A DNA stretch of 8,689 nucleotides from Oscillospiraceae bacterium (GTDB lineage: Bacteria; Bacillota; Clostridia; Oscillospirales; CAG-272): NCBI GenBank assembly GCA_009788105.1, contig WQSD01000044.1, forward strand, positions 1 through 8,689, read 5' to 3'. Made by a program: the position numbers and the translations under genes. Numbering within the stretch: the first letter of the stretch is position 1; the number at the start of each line of letters is the position of its first letter. The notes under the pieces were generated by a model. It was not told the origin of the DNA, searched no databases, and saw only the letters and a list, made by a program, of their open reading frames with translations. Positions 5,499 to 8,689 of the stretch are shown here, piece after piece.

Positions 5499-6218
5499 AT
5501 GCCTATCTATGCCATTGCCGACACTCACTTGTCCCACTTTAAGGACAAGCCCATGGATATTTTCGGCTCTCGCTGGACCAAACATACCGAACAAATCGCC
5601 GAATCTTGGCGTGCAACCGTTACCTCTGCGGATACGGTTGTCCTGCCTGGGGATATTTCGTGGGCGATGAACCTTGACGAGGCTCTGCCCGACTTTCGCT
5701 TTCTTGCTGACTTACCCGGGCGAAAGATTATTTCCAAGGGTAATCACGATTATTGGTGGCAAACTAATGGCAAAATCACCGATTTCTTTCGTGAACACGG
5801 CATTGTGGGCATTGAACTGCTGCACAATAATGCTTTCGTAGTCGAAGATTATGTGCTGTGCGGTACACGAGGCTGGTACTCGGAAACCACCGCACCAAGC
5901 GACACCGACTTTGCCAAACTGCAAACCCGCGAGGTTGGTCGGTTAGAATTAAGCCTGCAACAGGGGCGAAAGTTAGACAAGGCACGTGAAATACTGGTTT
6001 TCCTCCACTTTCCTCCTGTATACGGCAGTTTTGTTTTCCGCGGACTTATTGATATGATGCACAAATATGGGGTAACGCGGTGTTGTTACGGGCATATTCA
6101 CGGCAAATATAATGTTCCGCAAGTAACCGAGTTTGAGGGGATTGCCATGCACAATGTGGCGGCAGATTTTTTGAAGTTTGTTCCTTATAGAATCGACAAG
6201 AAGTGTGTGCAAGTTTGA
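5499..6218 (+). CDS. Calcineurin-like metallophosphoesterase
   Basis: The 239-residue cytosolic enzyme has all dimetal phosphoesterase motifs in order: D8-x-H10 (IADTHLS), GD52, GNHD (81-84), H170 (VFLHFPP) and GHIH (198-201). It resembles the uncharacterised COG1768-type predicted phosphohydrolases common in Clostridia, recognisable from the start YAI.D.HLS, KPMDIFG.RW after the first motif and GDISWAM at the second. The substrate is unknown. The ATG at 5499 is preferred over 5490 because the ribosome binding site AAGGA is then 10 nt away and the core begins at once, as in relatives; the alternative adds three residues. There is no signal peptide or membrane segment. mrnC follows after 82 bp with no terminator in between, so the two may be cotranscribed. 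Confidence 0.92.
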   Translation: MPIYAIADTHLSHFKDKPMDIFGSRWTKHTEQIAESWRATVTSADTVVLPGDISWAMNLDEALPDFRFLADLPGRKIISKGNHDYWWQTNGKITDFFREHGIVGIELLHNNAFVVEDYVLCGTRGWYSETTAPSDTDFAKLQTREVGRLELSLQQGRKLDKAREILVFLHFPPVYGSFVFRGLIDMMHKYGVTRCCYGHIHGKYNVPQVTEFEGIAMHNVAADFLKFVPYRIDKKCVQV

Positions 6219-6235
6219 AAATAACAAGTGAAAGG

Positions 6236-6304
6236 ATGCGTGGGACAAAGTACAAATTTTATGATTTTTTGTGCGCGGTTTCCCCTTGCGTGTGGCGTGT
6301 ATGA
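6236..6304 (+). CDS. Possible 22-codon leader frame overlapping the mrnC start
   Basis: ATG at 6236 opens a 22-residue frame rich in aromatic residues, C and R that ends in TGA (6302-6304), overlapping the mrnC ATG (6301-6303) as ATGA, the classic translational-coupling arrangement. Its own ribosome binding site (GAAAGG, 6230-6235) abuts the ATG with no spacing, which is poor. It fills most of the gap between the metallophosphoesterase gene and mrnC. Function unknown; it may be chance. Confidence 0.25.
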   Translation: MRGTKYKFYDFLCAVSPCVWRV

Positions 6305-6666
6305 ATAATATGATTAGTGCGTCTGCTCTTGCCTATATAGGTGACGGAGTGTACGAGTTACTTCTTCGCCGTCGCCTTGTAGCAAGCGGAATAGGCGATA
6401 CCGGGCGGTTGACTGCCGAGGGACAGAAATATGCTTGCGCCCCCTTTCAGGCGGCGGCGGCAGACAGACTTATGCCTCAGCTTACCACAGAAGAAGTGGA
6501 GATTTTTAAGCGGGGGCGGAACGCAAACTCCACTTCCCGCCCAAAGAATGCCACTATCTCGGAATATCGCCGTGCCACAGGGCTTGAAGCCTTGTTCGGG
6601 CATTTGCACCTTACACAGCAGACCCAGCGATTAGAGGAATTGTTTGAAATGATGTTTGAAGTATAA
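6301..6666 (+). CDS. mrnC: Mini-ribonuclease III
   Basis: Mini-III is a dimeric RNase III-type nuclease without a double-stranded-RNA-binding domain that matures 23S rRNA ends in Bacillota. The 121-residue product carries the family motifs ALAYIGDGVYEL (catalytic D15), KRGRNA (70-75) and YRRATGLEALFGHL (89-102, catalytic E96). It is slightly short because the N-terminus begins just before the first motif, as in other clostridial members. Start choice is uncertain: ATG 6301, ATG 6310 and an upstream GTG at 6271 are all in frame and none has a Shine-Dalgarno sequence. 6301 is chosen because it overlaps the end of a short upstream frame (ATGA). The gene often sits beside cysS; here it follows a metallophosphoesterase. 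A strong terminator begins 2 bp after the stop. Confidence 0.93.
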   Translation: MNNMISASALAYIGDGVYELLLRRRLVASGIGDTGRLTAEGQKYACAPFQAAAADRLMPQLTTEEVEIFKRGRNANSTSRPKNATISEYRRATGLEALFGHLHLTQQTQRLEELFEMMFEV

Positions 6667-6667
6667 T

Positions 6668-6703
6668 CACCGAAGTATCGCTAAAATACTTCGGTGTTTT
6701 ATT
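6668..6703 (+). terminator. Intrinsic terminator of mrnC
   Basis: CACCGAAGTAT (6668-6678) pairs perfectly over 11 bp with ATACTTCGGTG (6686-6696) around a 7-nt loop, followed by TTTTATT. It lies between converging genes. On the minus strand the following sequence is less U-rich, so it mainly serves the plus strand. Confidence 0.9.
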
Positions 6704-6977
6704 ACTCGATTTCATCAAGCTCTTCGTTATTGTCCTTGCTTTTTCGTTGCCAGCCGGAAGCAACAAACACAAATCCGCCAAAACAGGCAGCAACAATCAT
6801 GCCACCATAAACTCCCCACATCAACCAGTTAGGGTCAGGTGGAGGGGTGGGTGGGTCGTTGTTGTCTTGATAAGTGGGGGTGGTATAAGCGTCATTATCA
6901 ACCGAATACGCCGACGAAGCATAGCCAATAGCAAGAAAAATCGTTACAGACAGCAATAAATACATCAACTTTTTCAT
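6702..6977 (-). CDS. Small predicted type I membrane protein, unrecognised
   Basis: I do not recognise this 91-residue protein. It begins with KK and a hydrophobic stretch (4-19) followed by ASSA, a plausible signal peptide cut after A23. An acidic, proline-rich spacer follows (28-50, with PPTPPPDP), then one membrane helix (about 52-74, rich in G, A and F), the basic stop-transfer WQRKSK (76-81) and an acidic tail NNEELDEIE. The layout predicts a short outside segment, one helix and a cytoplasmic tail. AGGAGA stands 5 nt before the ATG. The start lies 26 bp after the lysA stop on the same strand with no terminator between, so it is probably the last gene of a lysA operon. A coherent membrane-protein design plus a good ribosome binding site support a real gene. 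It has no LPXTG motif, so it is not a sortase substrate. Confidence 0.75.
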   Translation of the reverse strand: MKKLMYLLLSVTIFLAIGYASSAYSVDNDAYTTPTYQDNNDPPTPPPDPNWLMWGVYGGMIVAACFGGFVFVASGWQRKSKDNNEELDEIE

Positions 6978-7003
6978 GAGCTTCTCCTGTTTGTCAGGTT
7001 TAC

Positions 7004-8299
7004 TTAAATGTCATTCCGCAACAAATCATCATAAGTTTCGCGGCGGACAGCAAGTCGGTGTTCGCCATCTTTCACAATGACCAGCGCAGGGCGGGGCAGG
7101 CGGTTGTAATTGCTTGCCATGGCGTAATTGTACGCCCCTGTGCCAAGAACGGCAAGAATATCCCCGGGAGTCGGCTTGGCAATCATCACACCCTCTCCGA
7201 TAAGGTCGCCCGACTCGCAGCACCGCCCTGCGATAGTCGCCTGGTAGTCAGCGGGAGCGCCTGTGCGGCTGGCGTTTAGCATGGTATACTTCGAGCCGTA
7301 CAAGGCGAAACGCATATTGTCGTTCATGCTGCCGTCAATGGCAACATAATTGCGAACGTGGGGAATTTCACGCAGGTTTTCTACTGTATACAGGGTTGTC
7401 CCTGCGGTGGCAACAATGCTCCGCCCCGGCTCAAGCATAATATGCGGCACGGGAATCTTCAACTCTTCGCATTTTTCCCGTAAACGAATGGCAAGGCGAC
7501 GAATGTTATCCTCGTAGTCAACTTCGGCTTGGGTTTCAAGGTATCTGATGGCAAAACCGCCACCAAGATTAAGATATTCCGGGTCAAAACCGAACTGCTT
7601 TTTCACATGGGCGCAATAGTCGGTGATAATGTCCACTGTTTCAAGGAAAGGTTCAATGTCGAAAATTTGCGAGCCAATGTGACAATGAAAGCCAAGAAGG
7701 TTGATTCGAGTGGATTTTATCGCCATTTCCACAAGCCCGTCAGCCAGCGGTGTGCCGATAGTTACTCCAAACTTAGAGTCAATGCTGCCTGTCAGGATTT
7801 TCGCATGGGTGGCAGGGTCAACTCCGGGGGTTAGGCGAATAAGAATGGTGCAAGTCACTCCAAGGCGGGCGGTGACAGTCTCGATAAGCTCCATTTCACG
7901 AATGTTGTCCACCACAAGGCAACCAACCCCGTTAGAAAGGGCGTATTCAATGTCCCTCTCGCTTTTGGCGTTGCCGTGGAAAAACATTTCGTCGGCAGGA
8001 AATCCGGCGGCAAGGGCGGTATGAATTTCCCCGGGGGACACCACATCTGCACTCATGCCCTCACTTTGCACAATGGGATAAATCCCACGAAAGCACAGGG
8101 CTTTTCCTGCGAAAAGCACCTTTGATTGGGGACTGAAATGCTCCCGCACAGCAGTCACATATGTACGGCACGCGGCACGCACCATGTTTTCATCCAGCAC
8201 GTATAGTGGCGTGCCATACTCGGCGGCAAGAGTGGCGGTGTCTACTCCGCCGATTTCCAGTCTGCCTTGGTTGCTGATTGATAAATTGTTGTAAATCAT
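7004..8299 (-). CDS. lysA: Diaminopimelate decarboxylase
   Basis: LysA is a PLP enzyme that decarboxylates meso-diaminopimelate to L-lysine, the last step of lysine synthesis. The 431-residue product has normal family length. Visible motifs: PLP lysine K66 (VLFAGKALCF), HCHIGSQ (205-211), glycine loop NLGGGFAIRY (244-253), EPGRSIV (290-296), the dimer-interface CESGD (361-365) and GTGAYNYAMASNYN (386-399) with the PLP-contacting tyrosine. The frame stays open to 8497, but that extension reads through a palindromic repeat and is not protein-like. The ATG at 8299 has AAAGGAG 9 nt upstream and matches the family start. A small membrane protein gene follows after 26 bp. No lysine riboswitch is apparent in the 390 bp upstream. 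The best promoter-like match (TTGATA-15-TATAAA at 8347-8321) would start RNA at the ribosome binding site and is unconvincing. Confidence 0.97.
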   Translation of the reverse strand: MIYNNLSISNQGRLEIGGVDTATLAAEYGTPLYVLDENMVRAACRTYVTAVREHFSPQSKVLFAGKALCFRGIYPIVQSEGMSADVVSPGEIHTALAAGFPADEMFFHGNAKSERDIEYALSNGVGCLVVDNIREMELIETVTARLGVTCTILIRLTPGVDPATHAKILTGSIDSKFGVTIGTPLADGLVEMAIKSTRINLLGFHCHIGSQIFDIEPFLETVDIITDYCAHVKKQFGFDPEYLNLGGGFAIRYLETQAEVDYEDNIRRLAIRLREKCEELKIPVPHIMLEPGRSIVATAGTTLYTVENLREIPHVRNYVAIDGSMNDNMRFALYGSKYTMLNASRTGAPADYQATIAGRCCESGDLIGEGVMIAKPTPGDILAVLGTGAYNYAMASNYNRLPRPALVIVKDGEHRLAVRRETYDDLLRNDI

Positions 8300-8308
8300 A
8301 TTTGTAGA

Positions 8309-8315
8309 CTCCTTT
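8309..8315 (-). promoter_or_regulatory. Ribosome binding site of lysA
   Basis: On the minus strand this reads AAAGGAG, 9 nt before the ATG at 8299. It decides the lysA start against a further 66 codons of open frame upstream. Confidence 0.88.
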
Positions 8316-8402
8316 GGTGGTTTATAGTTTTTTTGCGTGACTATCAAGATAGAAGATAATGCAAAGTTTCGGATTTTCATTTCCATTAAGGAACCAACCC
8401 GC

Positions 8403-8485
8403 AAGGCGGGACGTCGGGGGCACCCTCCCCTACATTTGTTCAACTGCGCCCTGTGTAGGGGACGACGCCCTCGGCGTCCCGCCTT
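8403..8485. repeat. GC-rich palindromic intergenic repeat upstream of lysA
   Basis: AAGGCGGGACG (8403-8413) pairs perfectly with CGTCCCGCCTT (8475-8485), and inside it CCCCTACA (8427-8434) pairs with TGTAGGGG (8454-8461). The right half also folds alone as GACGCC-CTC-GGCGTC. On the plus strand TTT follows the stem. The sequence type (GTAGGGGACGACGCC...GGCGTCCCGCC) resembles a dispersed palindromic family I have seen in gut Clostridia; that is recalled, not checked. It could attenuate read-through into lysA, but position alone cannot show this. Confidence 0.7.
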
Positions 8486-8511
8486 TTTGGATAGCATTAA
8501 CCTTTTTGTTT

Positions 8512-8688
8512 CGACACAAGTCTAACGAGGCGTGATTTTCGCCGTGGCAATCCATTAGGTGAGCGTTTTGTTCAGCGAAATCCGCCCGCCACGAAATGGA
8601 TTGCACGCGGAAAATCACCGCTTTGCAATGACGATGCTGTTTGTTTGATTTAAGATGGAGTAATATTTTAATTCCGAAACAAGTCTAA
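8512..8688. repeat. Imperfect palindrome bracketed by a 14-bp direct repeat
   Basis: CGACACAAGTCTAA (8512-8525) recurs as CGAAACAAGTCTAA (8675-8688), 13 of 14 identical. Between them, 8530-8556 and 8595-8621 form an imperfect inverted repeat of about 27 bp sharing TGATTTTC and CAATCCATT. The inner part (GTGGCAATCC, TTGCAATGACG) resembles the widespread dispersed repeat with CGTCATTGCGAG and GTGGCAATCC. No gene is present. The direct repeat could be an insertion duplication or part of a larger repeat running past the window end. Confidence 0.55.
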
Positions 8689-8689
8689 T

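Noticed and set aside
5329..5670. 113-codon plus-strand frame across the DUF1540/metallophosphoesterase divergence
   Set aside because: It overlaps both the cysteine-rich DUF1540 domain on the other strand and the start of the metallophosphoesterase in another frame; both have recognisable motifs and this has none.
8300..8400. Lysine riboswitch in front of lysA
   Set aside because: The interval lacks the conserved multi-helix core of the lysine riboswitch, and the hairpins further upstream are dispersed-repeat palindromes.
8300..8497. 66-codon N-terminal extension of LysA
   Set aside because: It reads through the GC-rich palindrome, giving an R/G/P-rich artefact; the internal ATG has a strong ribosome binding site and matches the family start.

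Overview
The window looks like chromosomal DNA from a Gram-positive, low-to-mid GC Bacillota, most likely class Clostridia and perhaps an Oscillospirales-type gut lineage. The clues are strong purine-rich ribosome binding sites (AGGAG/AAAGGAG), textbook SigA promoters, a DUF1540 protein, Mini-RNase III, a Big2/CotH surface protein, and the dense palindromic intergenic repeats common in such genomes. The lineage is inferred, not proven. Most genes are housekeeping. I found no CRISPR array, integrase, transposase, toxin-antitoxin pair or defence cassette.

Layout. (1) 2-2353, plus strand: 3' part of a large secreted protein with Ig-like Big2 repeats followed by a CotH-family domain; its 5' end lies outside the window. 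(2) 2354-2590: no gene, but a palindromic repeat with short terminal inverted repeats. (3) 2570-2905: a compact tRNA operon with an A/T palindrome, a perfect SigA promoter, tRNA-Leu(UAA), initiator tRNA-Met(CAU) and a strong intrinsic terminator. (4) 2906-3303: gene-free stretch with an orphan terminator-like hairpin. (5) 3304-5041, plus: SigA promoter, nrdR, then 30 bp later a four-helix membrane sensor histidine kinase with no response regulator beside it. (6) 5083-5211: a large structured inverted repeat between converging genes. (7) 5217-5417, minus: small cysteine-rich DUF1540 protein, divergent from a metallophosphoesterase (5499-6218, plus), which is followed by mrnC (6301-6666, plus) and its terminator. 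(8) 6702-8299, minus: lysA followed by a small predicted membrane protein, apparently one operon. (9) 8300-8689: no gene; two further palindromic repeats, one bracketed by a 14-bp near-perfect direct repeat.

How the genes work together. nrdR (repressor of ribonucleotide reductase genes) and the kinase are probably cotranscribed; the kinase's partner is not visible. The metallophosphoesterase and mrnC (23S rRNA maturation nuclease) probably form a loose unit. lysA makes lysine from meso-diaminopimelate; its small downstream partner is unrecognised. The less ordinary signals are the four intergenic repeat elements, the absence of a Shine-Dalgarno at mrnC together with an ATGA overlap with a 22-codon reading frame, the orphan kinase, and the unassigned membrane protein behind lysA. 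No clearly new multi-gene system is visible.
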